Positions 63,601 to 64,000 of a DNA stretch of 64,000 bases are shown here, in pieces. How positions within the stretch are numbered: position 1 is the stretch's first letter; every line of letters begins with the position of its first letter. Source of the DNA: Vanilla planifolia (taxonomy: Eukaryota > Streptophyta > Magnoliopsida > Asparagales > Orchidaceae); contig CM043868.1 in assembly GCA_023846275.1 (NCBI GenBank), forward strand, positions 20,059,755 to 20,123,754, in the 5' to 3' direction. The notes under the pieces were generated by a model, which did not search any database, had not been told where the DNA came from, and saw only the letters and a program-made list of their open reading frames with translations. The translations under genes and the position numbers were made by a program.

Positions 63601-64000
63601 TATTTAAAAATACATATATTAGAATTAATGATGTGAAATAAGCAAATTAGTAAAAAAAATATTTAAACTTGTATATGAGGGGTTCACCAATATTTCTTGG
63701 AGCATCTTCTCCTAGGTGTAATCTTGTGTGCTTTCAATCCTCAAAAAATGATGGAGCTTTATTGGAGAATCTTAATACAACTCCTGAGAAGTTTTCCTAA
63801 GATCCACACAATGGATGTTGTCATTTTTGTCATGTCTTGGAACACAGTTCCCTTTGAAACCACTTAGATATCAATGCACAAAATCTGACAAGGTTTATTA
63901 AATCTCTACAATGAGATATAAAAGCAAACAAATTTTATGTCTTAGAAAATAATATATGAAAATAAAAGAATGATTTGGTTTGAAATGTTAAAGATATACT
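63601..64000. other. No feature seen to the window end
   Basis: Sequence is slightly less AT-rich than average and may continue the minus-strand remnant to its left. No domain was recognised. Confidence 0.35.

Noticed and set aside
1-64000. tRNA, rRNA or organelle insertions
   Set aside because: No recognisable tRNA cloverleaf, rRNA or chloroplast/mitochondrial gene text was noticed; the only tRNA-related text is the copia primer site.

Overview
The window looks like nuclear DNA of a flowering plant. It is very AT-rich, the genes it holds are plant-type with short GT-AG introns, and most of the rest is decayed Ty3/gypsy and Ty1/copia LTR retrotransposons. The species cannot be named from the sequence. 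C-ending codons in the genes hint at a monocot, but only weakly.

The only intact genes are four copies of one SWEET sugar-transporter gene (MtN3/saliva family). Each has four exons, encodes 244 residues, and appears identical in coding sequence. Genes 1 and 2 lie on the plus strand (11065-12033 and 23816-24784); genes 3 and 4 lie on the minus strand (39129-38161 and 49846-48878). They form a large inverted repeat of two tandem pairs pointing at each other: arm 1 about 10129-27300, arm 2 about 37128-51100, around a 9.8 kb centre. Each tandem unit is a SWEET gene, a spacer, the integrase end of an old gypsy element and that element's 3' LTR. A fifth SWEET copy survives only as a broken last-exon fragment at 30684-30868.

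Region by region: 1-5155 is a decayed gypsy element with both LTRs and a deleted core. 5156-7350 is a copia RT-RNase H remnant with a likely 3' LTR. 7351-10128 shows no gene. 10129-27300 is arm 1, carrying a 3005 bp solo LTR at 15233-18237 with a 5 bp target duplication and an empty site in arm 2. The centre holds the SWEET fragment, a second solo LTR (30869-33277) and a 3'-truncated copia element (33282-37116). 37128-51100 is arm 2. From 51100 to the end there are a gypsy RT-RNase H remnant (51690-52910), a 440 bp-period direct repeat (53422-54180), an old dispersed duplication (54780-55860 and 59220-61480), microsatellites, and an unrecognised minus-strand coding-like remnant near 62574-63600.

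The most notable signal is the identity pattern. Blocks of about 2.9-3.7 kb around the four SWEET genes are almost base-identical between arms, while the spacers of the same arms differ by roughly 2-8% in stretches compared by eye. This fits gene conversion between inverted and tandem copies, or an assembly artefact that must be excluded. A second notable signal is a row of three hairpins with compensatory base changes inside the second solo LTR.
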